This document shows, piece after piece, positions 33,578 to 42,174 of a DNA stretch of 58,252 bases (positions are counted from its first letter, which is position 1; every line of letters begins with the position of its first letter). The translations under genes and the position numbers were made by a program. The notes beneath the pieces are model-generated. The model saw only the letters and a list, made by a program, of their open reading frames with translations. It was not told the DNA's origin and made no database searches. The stretch is from Thermosulfurimonas dismutans. Its GTDB lineage: Bacteria > Desulfobacterota > Thermodesulfobacteria > Thermodesulfobacteriales > Thermodesulfobacteriaceae. The stretch lies in assembly GCA_011322625.1 (NCBI GenBank), contig DRMH01000076.1:1-58252 (forward strand), given 5' to 3'.

Positions 33578-34773
33578 GCACCCGTCTGCTGGAAAAAATC
33601 CTCTCCCGTAAATATCCGGAGAGGTTTTCCCCTCCCGGGGAGGATGGGGTGGAGGTATGGATGCACGCCGCCTCGGTGGGGGAATCCCGGGTGGCTGCCG
33701 CCATCCTGGAGGAGACACTGCGCCTCCGCCCCGGGCTCCGGGTACTCCTCACCCTTCAGACCCGCTCCGGGCTGGAACAGGCCCGCAAACTCCTGAAGTC
33801 CCTTCCCGGGATCAGGATCCGGCTGGCTCCCTGGGATGGTCCCGGAACCATCGGGGCCTGGCTACGAAAACTCTCTCCACGGGTCCTGGTCCTGATAGAA
33901 ACCGAATTGTGGCCCAATCTTCTCTTTGAAGCCTTAAGCCACGGAACCCCGGTATTGATCCTTAACGGGCGCCTTTCCTCCCGGTCCTTTTCCCGTTATC
34001 GTCGGCTGCGCCCCCTCTTTGCCCCTCTCCTGGCCCGGGTTTCCATGGCCGGAGTCATCTCCGAGGAGGATCGGGAACGTTTCCTGGCCCTGGGAATACC
34101 CCCGGAGCGTGTCCGGATACTGGGCAATGCCAAGCACGATCTTTCCTTCCGCCGGGTGGAGGATCTGGACCCGGTCCCGCTGGTCCGGCGCCTGGGACTG
34201 CGTCCCGGCGAAAGGCTTCTCGTCTTCGGCAGCATGCGCCGGGGAGAGGAGGAGGCGGTATCCCGGATAATCTCCGGCCTGATCTCCGTTCCGGACCTGC
34301 GGTTCGCGGTGGTCCCCCGCCATCCGGAAAGGGCCCCGGAATTCGAAAAACACCTGACGGCCCGGGGGCTAGCCGTAAGCTTTTTCCGAAATAATCATCA
34401 ACTGGCCGGGGCCCGGATCATCGTGGTGGATGAAATCGGCCCCCTTTTCACCCTCTATGCCCTGGCCGAGGCGGCGGTGGTGGGGGGGAGCTTTCAACCC
34501 CTGGGAGGACAAAATCCGCTCGAGCCGGCCATCCTGGGCAAACCCGTCCTCTTCGGACCGCACATGGAAAACTTCCCCCTGGAAAGCCGAATCCTCCTTT
34601 CCGGGGGCGGGGCCCGGCAGGTCAACTCGGTGGAGGAGGCCCTTTCCGTGCTCTTCGACTGGTTACACCATCCGGATAAAGCTCGAGAACAGGGATGGAA
34701 GGCCTTTCAGTGCGCCCGGAAACTTCGGGGGGCCTCCCGCAGATACGCCGAATTACTGCTGCGCTTTCTCTAG
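33556..34773 (+). CDS. kdtA: 3-deoxy-D-manno-octulosonic acid transferase (KdtA/WaaA)
   Basis: A 405-residue glycosyltransferase that adds Kdo to lipid A, showing that the organism makes LPS. Family signatures: HAASVGESRVAAA (about residues 36-48), LIETELWPNLL, the GNAKHDL segment and PLGGQNPLEPA near the C-terminus. An N-terminal hydrophobic anchor, usual in this family, is short here. The start overlaps rlmB by 22 bases and the stop overlaps the convergent RAM gene by 4. Confidence 0.92.
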   Translation: MYRLYRLSTRLLEKILSRKYPERFSPPGEDGVEVWMHAASVGESRVAAAILEETLRLRPGLRVLLTLQTRSGLEQARKLLKSLPGIRIRLAPWDGPGTIGAWLRKLSPRVLVLIETELWPNLLFEALSHGTPVLILNGRLSSRSFSRYRRLRPLFAPLLARVSMAGVISEEDRERFLALGIPPERVRILGNAKHDLSFRRVEDLDPVPLVRRLGLRPGERLLVFGSMRRGEEEAVSRIISGLISVPDLRFAVVPRHPERAPEFEKHLTARGLAVSFFRNNHQLAGARIIVVDEIGPLFTLYALAEAAVVGGSFQPLGGQNPLEPAILGKPVLFGPHMENFPLESRILLSGGGARQVNSVEEALSVLFDWLHHPDKAREQGWKAFQCARKLRGASRRYAELLLRFL

Positions 34774-35018
34774 TGTCCTTCCTCCAGTTTCACCACCGGA
34801 CAGGTCATGGTGTGCTGGATGGAGGGTATGGTCTGGAGTTTTCGGAGCACCACCTCGGAGAGAGTCTCGTGATCTTCGGTTTCTATCTCGGCGATGATGT
34901 CGTAGGGCCCCATAATAATGTCGATCTTCTTGACCTCCGGCATCTCCAGCAGGGTGCGGGCCACCTCCGCGGTCTTCCCGATCTGGGTATTGATGAGAAT
35001 ATAGGCCCTGAGCGGCAT
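34770..35018 (-). CDS. Stand-alone Lrp/AsnC ligand-binding (RAM) domain protein
   Basis: An 82-residue protein that is only the RAM domain of Lrp/AsnC regulators, without the helix-turn-helix. It shows the ACT-like beta-alpha pattern with YILINTQIGKTAEVARTLLE and DIIMGPYDIIAEIET. Such proteins bind amino acids and form dimers or decamers; some modulate full-length Lrp proteins. It lies 30 bases behind cbiQ on the same strand. Confidence 0.88.
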   Translation of the reverse strand: MPLRAYILINTQIGKTAEVARTLLEMPEVKKIDIIMGPYDIIAEIETEDHETLSEVVLRKLQTIPSIQHTMTCPVVKLEEGH

Positions 35019-35048
35019 ATTATCCTCCCCCTGAATTTTAGATCCAAT

Positions 35049-35795
35049 TTACCACAGAAAACCGATCCCTAGAAGGGTAAAAGCCCACAGAAAAAGGGGA
35101 AACCCTCGCAGGATCTCCCTCCGGCTCAGGGGAGGAAGGGCGGGAACCCGGGGTGAGGAAAAACCCCGGGCCTGCATGGCCAGAAGAATCCTTTCGGTGT
35201 TTTCGTAAGCATGAAGAAGCAGAAAGGCATATAATCGGGCCTTGGTCCGGTAGGTGCGGAGATTGGTACCCTCCCGGAAGCCCCGGGCCTGCATGGCCAG
35301 AGCCAGATTTCGGGCCCGGTCCAGAAGTACGAAGAGATAGCGGTAGGTAAAAATCAGAAGGGCCAGAAGTTTTTCCGGAAGGCCCAGAGAGCGAGCGGCC
35401 CGGAGGGTCTGAAAGAGGGGAGAGGTGGCCACCAGGGCCAGAAAATAGAGAAAACAGGCCAGAACCTTGAGAAACACCGTGCCCCCCAGGAGAAGCCCCT
35501 GCAGGGTGAGGGGACCGAGGAGATGGATCCCGGGGGTGAAAAAGGCCAGGCCCAGAGCCAGCAGAAGAGCCAGGCTCATGGGGGCCTTCAGATGCCAGAG
35601 GAGAAACCGGAGCGGAAGACCGGAAAGGAGGGTCAGGAGGAGCGCACCGCCCAGCGCCCCCAGGGCTCCCCGGATCTCCCGCACCAGGTTGGTGGCCAGG
35701 AGCAACAGGCCCAGGGCCAGGAGCTTAAGACGCGGATCCAGGCGATGGAGCGGGCTTTCTCCGTAGCCGTAACGATCAATTTCCGGAAGATGCAA
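35049..35795 (-). CDS. cbiQ: ECF transporter T component CbiQ/NikQ-like
   Basis: A 248-residue membrane protein of the cobalt/nickel energy-coupling factor T family. It starts MHLPEIDRYGYGES-PLHRLDPRLKLL, typical for CbiQ, has about six membrane helices, and the two Ala-Arg-Gly coupling motifs MQARGF occur twice (about residues 170 and 217). It overlaps the CbiM fusion gene by 20 bases. The ATPase (CbiO/NikO) expected beside it is absent, so it may use an ATPase encoded elsewhere. Confidence 0.9.
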   Translation of the reverse strand: MHLPEIDRYGYGESPLHRLDPRLKLLALGLLLLATNLVREIRGALGALGGALLLTLLSGLPLRFLLWHLKAPMSLALLLALGLAFFTPGIHLLGPLTLQGLLLGGTVFLKVLACFLYFLALVATSPLFQTLRAARSLGLPEKLLALLIFTYRYLFVLLDRARNLALAMQARGFREGTNLRTYRTKARLYAFLLLHAYENTERILLAMQARGFSSPRVPALPPLSRREILRGFPLFLWAFTLLGIGFLW

Positions 35796-36816
35796 GGTCT
35801 TTCAACCTCCTTCGGGTGTCCCAGGCCAGAATCAACCCGGCCAGGCCGAAAATAAACCCCAGCCCGGAGAGGACTCCCCGCCAGGGGAAAGGTTCCTTCT
35901 TCGGGCCGGGAGGAGGGGCGGGTTGAGAGGGGGTGGGGGAAGGGGCCGAAGCCAGCTTCAGGGTACGCACCGCCCGATGTCCCAGGGCTCCGCTTACCAC
36001 TATTCTGGCCTGGGGACAGTTTCGGGGGCGGGGCAGAAGGGCCACCCCCTGCTGATCGGTTCGGGCCTGAGCCACTTTCTGGTCCCCGCAATAGACCGTC
36101 ACCAGATCGTCGCGAGCGGGGGTTCCGTCCGGAAAATAGGCCTCCACCCGGATGCCCTGAGGCGTGAGGAAGACATCGGCATCCAGCCGGTGAGCCTGAG
36201 AGGGAGCGGGAAGGAGGAAAAGCAGGAGTAGGGCCACCAGGATTTCCGGGCGCAGCCTCTGCAGCAAAAGGACCACCAGCCCGGTAATAATCCCTTCCAC
36301 CAGGGCCACGGGAAGATGGACTCCCAGGGCCAGTTTGGCTACCGAAACGAACCCCTCGCCGGCCAGAGACAGGGCCAGGGCCAGAAACACCCCGGAGACC
36401 AGTACCGCGGCCCCGCCCAGGAGGCCGGCCGGCAGGGGTTTCCTGAGCCCGGGAACGCGACGCGAAAGCCATCCCACCAGAAAGGCCGGCCCTCCCATGA
36501 CCAGGGTGTTTACCCCCAGGGAAAAGATCCCTCCGAATTGAAAAAGGAGGGCCTGAAGGGTGAGGGCCACAAAGAAGGCCAGGAAGGCCAGCGGCCCCAG
36601 GAGGATACCGGCCAGGCCGTTAAGGATGAGATGGACACTGGTAGGCCCCAGGGGGACATGGATAAGCGAGGCCAGAAAGACCGCCGCGGTAAGAAGGGCC
36701 ATCCTGGGGACCTCCTCGGCCGGAAGTTTTCGCAGGCTTAAGGCCACACCCGGGGCGGTAACCGCCCACCCCGTAGCCGAAACCCAGGCCGGAAGTACAC
36801 CGTCGGCGATATGCAT
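35776..36816 (-). CDS. CbiM/NikM substrate component fused to NikL-like domain
   Basis: A 346-residue fusion. Residues 1-200 are CbiM/NikM with the metal-binding N-terminus MHIADG and GPTSVHLILNG. Residues 205-300 form an extracytoplasmic beta domain (HRLDADVFLTPQGIRVEAYF) like NikL/NikN, followed by a last membrane helix. This layout and the DUF4198 neighbour point to nickel rather than cobalt uptake, which suits hydrogenases or CO dehydrogenase. ATG overlaps the NikK-like stop (TGATG). Confidence 0.85.
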   Translation of the reverse strand: MHIADGVLPAWVSATGWAVTAPGVALSLRKLPAEEVPRMALLTAAVFLASLIHVPLGPTSVHLILNGLAGILLGPLAFLAFFVALTLQALLFQFGGIFSLGVNTLVMGGPAFLVGWLSRRVPGLRKPLPAGLLGGAAVLVSGVFLALALSLAGEGFVSVAKLALGVHLPVALVEGIITGLVVLLLQRLRPEILVALLLLFLLPAPSQAHRLDADVFLTPQGIRVEAYFPDGTPARDDLVTVYCGDQKVAQARTDQQGVALLPRPRNCPQARIVVSGALGHRAVRTLKLASAPSPTPSQPAPPPGPKKEPFPWRGVLSGLGFIFGLAGLILAWDTRRRLKDLASSGN

Positions 36817-37652
36817 CAGTGCAACCCCTTAAGCAATTCCAAGCCGGTGGAGGGCAGATGAGGGGACGGGAAGACATAGATCCACATCCCGGACCGAATC
36901 ACCAGGGGAAAAGTGCGATTGGCGTAATGGGTCTTTCCCGCGGATACCGAGGCATTGACCACCCACCATCCCGCCTCGGGGAAACCCACCACAAAGTATC
37001 CTTCCTCATCGGTCACCAGGGTCTGGGTGATAAGCGGATCGTTGATGCGGCCGTAGGCATCCACCGGGAGTTTCTCATCCGGGATATAGAAACCGTTGAA
37101 TTTTTCCACTTCGATAGTAACCCCGGCGGCGGGTTTACCCTGGAGAAGGACCCGTCCCCGCAACACCTGCCCCACCCGCAGACCATAGGGACGGGTAAGG
37201 GGGACCATCTCCAGGGTGAAACCGCACCTGTTCTCCCATCCCTTCTCCACCTGAACGTGAAAGGGGACCTTCATATGATCCTGCCAGACCACCCCTTCCT
37301 CCTCATTGAGATAGGGCCGGGAGACCACACACAGGAGGTAATCCCCTCTGCGGGTGGGGAGATAACTGGCCCGATAACCGAATCTCTTTTTCCCGGAGGC
37401 GTAGTCCTTGACCTCGATGCGCACCAGGGAAAGGGATTCCTTCTGGCCCGAGGGATTGATCATGTAGGCCTTGGGAACCTTAAGATCATAGAGGATTCCC
37501 TCGAAGGGGTGCCCGAAAAGGAGCCAGAAAGAGGTCTCCTGCCCCCTCACCCCGTAGCCACCTCCCCGGGAGGGTACGGTGATGAGGAAATGGGCCCAAA
37601 CCAGAGCCGGCCATCCCAGGAACAAAACCAGCCAGCCTAACCTCTTCAACAT
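36816..37652 (-). CDS. NikK-like DUF4198 periplasmic protein
   Basis: A 278-residue exported protein: signal peptide to WA-H near residue 20, then a DUF4198 domain with AHFLITVPSRGG, where the mature N-terminal His could bind metal. It also carries a carboxypeptidase-regulatory-like fold (KPAAGVTIEVEKF, TDEEGYFVVGFPEAGWW). Family members in nickel ECF clusters (NikK) are thought to hand nickel to NikM. It is the first gene of the operon and has its own promoter. Confidence 0.8.
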   Translation of the reverse strand: MLKRLGWLVLFLGWPALVWAHFLITVPSRGGGYGVRGQETSFWLLFGHPFEGILYDLKVPKAYMINPSGQKESLSLVRIEVKDYASGKKRFGYRASYLPTRRGDYLLCVVSRPYLNEEEGVVWQDHMKVPFHVQVEKGWENRCGFTLEMVPLTRPYGLRVGQVLRGRVLLQGKPAAGVTIEVEKFNGFYIPDEKLPVDAYGRINDPLITQTLVTDEEGYFVVGFPEAGWWVVNASVSAGKTHYANRTFPLVIRSGMWIYVFPSPHLPSTGLELLKGLH

Positions 37653-37682
37653 AGCGCACCTCCCGTAAGGTCTTGGGTAACA

Positions 37683-37711
37683 ACTTTAGGTTGAAAGTAA
37701 CACTAAGTCAA
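37683..37711 (-). promoter_or_regulatory. Promoter of the nickel/cobalt importer operon
   Basis: On the - strand TTGACT (37711-37706) and TAAAGT (37688-37683) are 17 bp apart, about 30 bases before the NikK-like start. A short dyad ACTTT/AAAGT overlaps the -10 region. No NikR-type GTATGA half-sites were found, so metal control is not shown. Confidence 0.65.
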
Positions 37712-37723
37712 GGACAGGTAAAG

Positions 37724-37732
37724 TGATATAAT
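37724..37732 (+). promoter_or_regulatory. Extended -10 promoter directly before acpS
   Basis: TGATATAAT is a perfect extended -10 element (TGnTATAAT). There is no good -35 box. Only 7 bases separate it from the GTG start of acpS, so transcription should begin at or next to the start codon, giving a leaderless message. Confidence 0.65.
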
Positions 37733-37739
37733 AGGACGC

Positions 37740-38126
37740 GTGATTTGCGGGCTGGGTGTGGATCTGGTGCAGGTGGAGCGGGTGGAAAGACTTCTCCGGG
37801 ATTACGGAGAGAGGTTTTTACGGCGGATCTTTTCCGAGGAGGAGATAGCTTATGCCCGGGGCAAATCCCGTCAGGCCGAGGCCCTGGCGGCTTCCTTTGC
37901 GGCCAAGGAGGCCCTGGGCAAGGCCCTGGGGACCGGTCTTTCCGGATTTTCCCCCCGGGAGGTGGCCCTGGTAAGGGATCCCCGCTCCGGACAGCCGGGT
38001 TTGTTTCTCCGGGGGAGGGCCCGGGAGATGGTCTTTTCCCGGGCCGATCGACTCTGGGTCTCCATAACCCATGAGGCCGGCCTGGCCCTGGCCGTGGTAG
38101 TACTGGAAAAAGGAGGTCAGAGGTGA
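37740..38126 (+). CDS. acpS: Holo-[acyl-carrier-protein] synthase
   Basis: A 128-residue AcpS that moves the phosphopantetheine group from CoA to acyl carrier protein. The typical start GLGVDLVQVERVERLL (Asp8 binds Mg) and the RFAAKEALGK-like FAAKEALGKALGTG motif are present. GTG 37740 gives the standard N-terminus, with no real Shine-Dalgarno sequence. It diverges from the nickel importer and overlaps nnrDE by 4 bases. Confidence 0.93.
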   Translation: MICGLGVDLVQVERVERLLRDYGERFLRRIFSEEEIAYARGKSRQAEALAASFAAKEALGKALGTGLSGFSPREVALVRDPRSGQPGLFLRGRAREMVFSRADRLWVSITHEAGLALAVVVLEKGGQR

Positions 38127-39691
38127 AACGCCTGGTCTATGCCCGGGAGATGCAGGAACTCGACCGTTATACCATTCAGGAGGTGGGAGTGCCGGTAGAG
38201 GTGCTCATGGAAAACGCCGGCCGGGGCACCGCAGAATTCCTGCTGGAACGACTGGAAGACCAGGCCCGTCAGGGGGTGGCTATCCTCTGCGGCCCGGGGA
38301 ACAACGGAGGCGATGGTCTGGTGGTGGCCCGTCATCTGGCCGCCCGGGGATTCCCGGTGAGGGTCTTTCTCCTGGCTCCGGAGGAAAAATTCCGGGGTGA
38401 AAGCGCCATCAATCTCCGTATCGCAAAATACGCCGGTCTTCCCCTGGTCCCGGTTCTTTCCGAAGAGGAGGTCCAGAGTCTAAAATCGGAACTGCGTTCC
38501 TGCGGGGTGGTGGTGGATGCCCTGTTCGGGACCGGGCTCTCCCGGGAAGTCTCCGGCAGATTCGCCCGGGCGGTGGAACTCATGAACACCTCCGGACGTC
38601 CGGTGGTGGCCGTGGATATGCCCTCCGGGTTGTCCGCGGATACCGGGCGACCTCTGGGGGTGGCGGTACGGGCCTGTCTCACCGCCACCATGGCCCTTCC
38701 CAAGGTGGGGCAATACCTTTACCCCGGCCGGGAATATACCGGGGAACTCCGGATCATCGATATAGGGATGCCGGAGCGGGTGGTGGAGGAAAAGGCCCCC
38801 CGGCGTTTCCTTCTGGATCGGGAATGGGCCCTCTCCAGGCTCCGCCCCCGCCGGCCGGATACGCATAAGGGTACTTACGGGCATGTGTTGGTGGTGGCCG
38901 GATCCCGGGGCAAGACCGGAGCAGCCGTTCTTGCCGCCCGTGGGGCCCTACGGGCCGGAGCCGGGCTGGTCACCCTGGCCGGAGCCCGCAGCCTCCAGAC
39001 CCTCTACGCCTCTTATTTGCCGGAAGTCCTCACCCTGGGGCTTGAACCCGAGACCCGCGACCAGGAACTCTCCCGGTCCTGCGCCGAGACGCTTCTGGAG
39101 GTAGCCTCCCGGATGAAGGCGGCGGTGGTGGGGCCGGGGCTGGGTCTTTCCGAAGAAGCCCGGGAGCTGGCCCGAAGACTGGCGGTGGAACTGCCGGTCC
39201 CGGCGGTGCTGGACGCCGATGCCCTGACCGCTCTTTCCGGAAACCTGGAATCCCTGCGCCAGGCCAGGGCTCCGCGGGTCCTTACCCCCCATCCGGGAGA
39301 GATGTCCCGGCTCCTGGGCTGGCCCAAAGACCGTATCCAGGAAGACCGACTGGCCGCAGCCCGGGAGGCCGCCCAACTTTCCGGACAGGTGGTGGTGCTC
39401 AAGGGAGCGGCCACGGTGGTGGTGGCCCCGGACGGAAACGAAGCCGTAAACTCCTCCGGCAACCCCGGAATGGCCCAGGGGGGAATGGGGGATGTCCTTT
39501 CCGGTATGCTCGGGGCCCTGCTGGCCCAGGGCTATCCTCCCTTTGAGGCCGCAGCCCTGGCCGTATTCCTGCACGGGGCCTCCGCCGACGAACTCGCCCG
39601 CCGCATCGGGCCCTATGGTTTCTCCGCCTCCGAGGTGGCGGATCACCTACCCCGTCTTCTGCGGGAGTTCTCCCTCCATGTCCGTCCATAA
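38123..39691 (+). CDS. nnr: Bifunctional NAD(P)HX epimerase/dehydratase
   Basis: A 522-residue fusion that repairs hydrated NAD(P)H. N-terminal epimerase (NnrE) about 1-215 with ENAGRGTAEF, CGPGNNGGDGLVVARHL and DALFGTGL; C-terminal ADP-dependent dehydratase (NnrD) about 230-520 with VVAGSRGKTGAAVLA, LTPHPGEMSRLL and NPGMAQGGMGDVLSG. The repair is relevant to a thermophile because heat speeds hydration of NADH. GTG start 38123 after AGGAGG. Confidence 0.95.
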   Translation: MKRLVYAREMQELDRYTIQEVGVPVEVLMENAGRGTAEFLLERLEDQARQGVAILCGPGNNGGDGLVVARHLAARGFPVRVFLLAPEEKFRGESAINLRIAKYAGLPLVPVLSEEEVQSLKSELRSCGVVVDALFGTGLSREVSGRFARAVELMNTSGRPVVAVDMPSGLSADTGRPLGVAVRACLTATMALPKVGQYLYPGREYTGELRIIDIGMPERVVEEKAPRRFLLDREWALSRLRPRRPDTHKGTYGHVLVVAGSRGKTGAAVLAARGALRAGAGLVTLAGARSLQTLYASYLPEVLTLGLEPETRDQELSRSCAETLLEVASRMKAAVVGPGLGLSEEARELARRLAVELPVPAVLDADALTALSGNLESLRQARAPRVLTPHPGEMSRLLGWPKDRIQEDRLAAAREAAQLSGQVVVLKGAATVVVAPDGNEAVNSSGNPGMAQGGMGDVLSGMLGALLAQGYPPFEAAALAVFLHGASADELARRIGPYGFSASEVADHLPRLLREFSLHVRP

Positions 39692-40094
39692 GACCCGTTC
39701 TCCGGAAGAAACCCGCTCTCTGGGGGAAAGGATGGCCCGGGAACTCGTCCCGGGCGATGTCCTTCTGCTCTACGGAGATCTGGGAAGCGGAAAGACCACC
39801 TTCGTCCAGGGACTGGCCCGGGGCCTGGGAGTCCCGGAGGAGGTTTACGTAGTGAGCCCCTCTTTCGCTCTGATCCACGAATATCCCGGACGTATTCCCC
39901 TCTTCCACGTGGACCTATATCGCCTGTCCCCGGAGGAGGTGGATGACCTGGGACTTTCGGAGATCATTCCCCGCGGGGTAACGGTGATCGAATGGTCCGA
40001 ACATCTACCGGAGGAACTTCCGGCCCGGTACCGGATCTATTTTCGTTATTTATCCGAAACGGAACGGGAGATCCGCATAGAGAGACGGGCATAA
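39678..40094 (+). CDS. tsaE: tRNA threonylcarbamoyladenosine ATPase TsaE
   Basis: A 138-residue P-loop protein (GDLGSGKTTFVQGLARGLG, residues about 34-52; SPSFALIHEY and FHVDLYRL follow) needed with TsaB and TsaD for t6A37 in tRNA. ATG 39678 lies inside nnrDE (14-base overlap), the common nnrDE-tsaE order. The 3' end overlaps the convergent glucokinase gene by 49 bases. Confidence 0.93.
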   Translation: MSVHKTRSPEETRSLGERMARELVPGDVLLLYGDLGSGKTTFVQGLARGLGVPEEVYVVSPSFALIHEYPGRIPLFHVDLYRLSPEEVDDLGLSEIIPRGVTVIEWSEHLPEELPARYRIYFRYLSETEREIRIERRA

Positions 40095-40993
40095 CGGGCG
40101 GCCCCGAGAAGGGCGGCATAGGGATGCCGCACCAGCTTTACGGGTATCTTTTCCAGCAGGGACCGCAACCGGCCCTTGTCCAGAAAGGCCGGCAGGAACT
40201 CCTCGGCGAACCAGGGTTTCAGGGCCGGAGCCAGCCCCCCGGCCAGATAGACCCCTCCCAGGGCCAGGGTCTTTACCGCCAGGCTACCGGCCTCACGCCC
40301 CAGGGCCCTGGTCACCAGACGCACCGCCTTTTCCGCCGCCGGATCCCCCTCCCGGGCCCGGGAAACAAGATCCTCCGGAGGGGACTCCCTTCCGGAAAAA
40401 AAGGCCCCCACCGAGCTCAGCCCCGGGCCGGAAATCACCCGTTCCAGGCTCACATGTCCGTAACGTTTTCGCAGATGGCGAAAGAGAGCCCATTCCTCTT
40501 CGGTCTGCGGCGGGAATTCGGCGTGCCCCCCTTCGGTGGGGAGGACCAGAGGCCCCTCAGGAGTACGTATCAGGATGGCTTCCCCCAGACCGGTGCCTGG
40601 GGCCACCACCGCACAGACTCTGCCCCGGGGCCTTCCGGGTTTCAGGACCTCCACCTGGGAGGAAGACAGGGCCGGCAGGGCATAGGCCAGGGCCTCGAGG
40701 TCGTTGAGAAGAAAGACCCTTTCCAGCCCCAGCCCCCTTTCCAGACCGGAGGCCTCCACCGTCCAGCCCAGGTTGGTAAGATGGACCTTACGACCCAGGA
40801 CCGGCCCGGCCAGGGCCAGGGAGGCCAGGCGGGGACTCTCTCCGGTCTGCGCAAGATAGCGCCGGAGAAGGGGCAAAAGCCCGGCAAATTCCCGACTAGA
40901 AAAGACCCGAAGCCGCCGGGGACGCAGGGGACCGTTCTCAGCAAAAAGGGCCACCCGCGCCCTGGTGCCTCCGATATCCGCGGCCAGGATCAT
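40046..40993 (-). CDS. glk: Glucokinase (glk family)
   Basis: A 315-residue kinase of the glk type rather than ROK. ASKHA core: LAADIGGTRARVALF (residues 3-17), LLNDLEALAYALP with catalytic Asp, VAPGTGLGEAIL and GGVYLAGGLAP. TEGGHAEFPPQ is the glk signature before the metal or substrate loop. ATG 40993 lies 6 bases behind the Skp stop, so it is in the ykgJ-pal-skp transcript. Shows glucose or glycogen use, or a repair role in sugar metabolism. Confidence 0.9.
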   Translation of the reverse strand: MILAADIGGTRARVALFAENGPLRPRRLRVFSSREFAGLLPLLRRYLAQTGESPRLASLALAGPVLGRKVHLTNLGWTVEASGLERGLGLERVFLLNDLEALAYALPALSSSQVEVLKPGRPRGRVCAVVAPGTGLGEAILIRTPEGPLVLPTEGGHAEFPPQTEEEWALFRHLRKRYGHVSLERVISGPGLSSVGAFFSGRESPPEDLVSRAREGDPAAEKAVRLVTRALGREAGSLAVKTLALGGVYLAGGLAPALKPWFAEEFLPAFLDKGRLRSLLEKIPVKLVRHPYAALLGAARYARLSMRISRSVSDK

Positions 40994-40998
40994 AATGG

Positions 40999-41526
40999 CT
41001 ATTTTTTCTGACTCTGACGATACTGGTTGTAAAGCTGGATGACCTTCTGGGTGATGTCCACCCGCGGAGAGGCCCAATAGACCCCGGGCATATTCTTCTC
41101 CAGGATCAGATCATAGCCCTCCTTCTGGGCCATCTGCCGGATGACCTTTTCCAGATCCTTAAAGATGGGTTTTAAGGCCTTCTTCTCCGCCTCTTTCATC
41201 TCGAACTGGGCATCCTCCTGCATGGCCCGGAACTCACGTACCATTTTCTGATACTCCCTCTGCTTCTCGGCCCGGGCCTCCTCGGAAAGGAGCGGGGCCT
41301 TTTTCTGCATCTCCTGTTGAAAGGCCTCGATCTCCTTCCTCTTGGCCTCCAGTTTTTTCTGCAGACTCTGAAACTTGGCCTGAAGCTTGGCCATGGCCTC
41401 CTTTCCCGCCTCCGAGGACCGCACCACCCGCTGAAGGTCTATGACCGCAATCTTGGGGGGCGCGGCCCAGGCCATCCCCCAAAACCAGAAAAACAAAAAG
41501 CCCAGCCAGAATACACGTCTCTTCAT
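40999..41526 (-). CDS. OmpH/Skp family periplasmic chaperone
   Basis: A 175-residue exported protein. Signal peptide to about residue 21 (AWA-A), then IAVIDLQRVVRSSEAGKEAM, the usual Skp start, a long coiled coil (LQAKFQSLQKKLEAKRKEIE) and the DLILEKNMPGVYWASP end typical for Skp. It should form trimers that carry unfolded outer membrane proteins to Bam. It follows pal by 18 bases. Confidence 0.92.
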   Translation of the reverse strand: MKRRVFWLGFLFFWFWGMAWAAPPKIAVIDLQRVVRSSEAGKEAMAKLQAKFQSLQKKLEAKRKEIEAFQQEMQKKAPLLSEEARAEKQREYQKMVREFRAMQEDAQFEMKEAEKKALKPIFKDLEKVIRQMAQKEGYDLILEKNMPGVYWASPRVDITQKVIQLYNQYRQSQKK

Positions 41527-41544
41527 GTTCTCCTCCTTCGATAA

Positions 41545-42156
41545 TCAGGGTTTATTCACGATTACCAGATCCACCCTTCGATTGATGGCCCAGGAAGCTT
41601 CGTCATGTCCCAGAGCCAGAGGCCTCTCCTCTCCGAAACTCACCGTGGAGAGACGATCCGGGGAAACCCCCAGATTGATCAGAAAACGCCGCACCTCCAA
41701 GGCCCGTTTCTCTCCCAGGGCCAGATTGTAATCCCGATCCCCCCTTTCGTCGCAGTTCCCCTGAAGTTCCACCTTATATTCCGGATGCCGGAGAAGGAAC
41801 CGGGCGTCTTCCTGAAGACGGGGAAGCATGTCGCGACGGATACGATAATCGTCGAAATCGAAGAAGATGGCCTTAAGCGGAGGGGTGCTGCGGCCATAAA
41901 TCTTCCAGCGTTCCTCCTGAGGAAGCCGGGCCGCTTTAGCCGCAGCCGCCTCCAAGGTCTCCTCGGTGAACCCCGGGGGCGGAGAAACCGCCTCCGGCTT
42001 CTCCTTGACCGGGGCCTGGGGGGCGGAGGGAGGCGTTACCTCCTCGGCCGCAGGGGCCGCCGGTTTCTCCGGCAGGGGGCCTACCGGAACCTCCTTCTTG
42101 GCACAGGAGAAAAGCAGAAAAAGCATCGCCGTCATGAGCCAGAAAGACCTCTTCAT
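41545..42156 (-). CDS. pal: Pal/OmpA-like peptidoglycan-associated lipoprotein
   Basis: A 203-residue lipoprotein (lipobox LFSC at about residues 15-18), Pro-rich linker (residues 22-65) and a C-terminal OmpA/Pal domain from about 90 with IFFDFDDYRIR, ELQGNCDERGDRDYNLALGE and the Arg for diaminopimelate binding. It ties the outer membrane to the wall. The usual Tol partners are not in the window. Ribosome site GGAGG lies 8 bases before ATG. Confidence 0.92.
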   Translation of the reverse strand: MKRSFWLMTAMLFLLFSCAKKEVPVGPLPEKPAAPAAEEVTPPSAPQAPVKEKPEAVSPPPGFTEETLEAAAAKAARLPQEERWKIYGRSTPPLKAIFFDFDDYRIRRDMLPRLQEDARFLLRHPEYKVELQGNCDERGDRDYNLALGEKRALEVRRFLINLGVSPDRLSTVSFGEERPLALGHDEASWAINRRVDLVIVNKP

Positions 42157-42174
42157 AACCCTCCTCCTTAGGTC

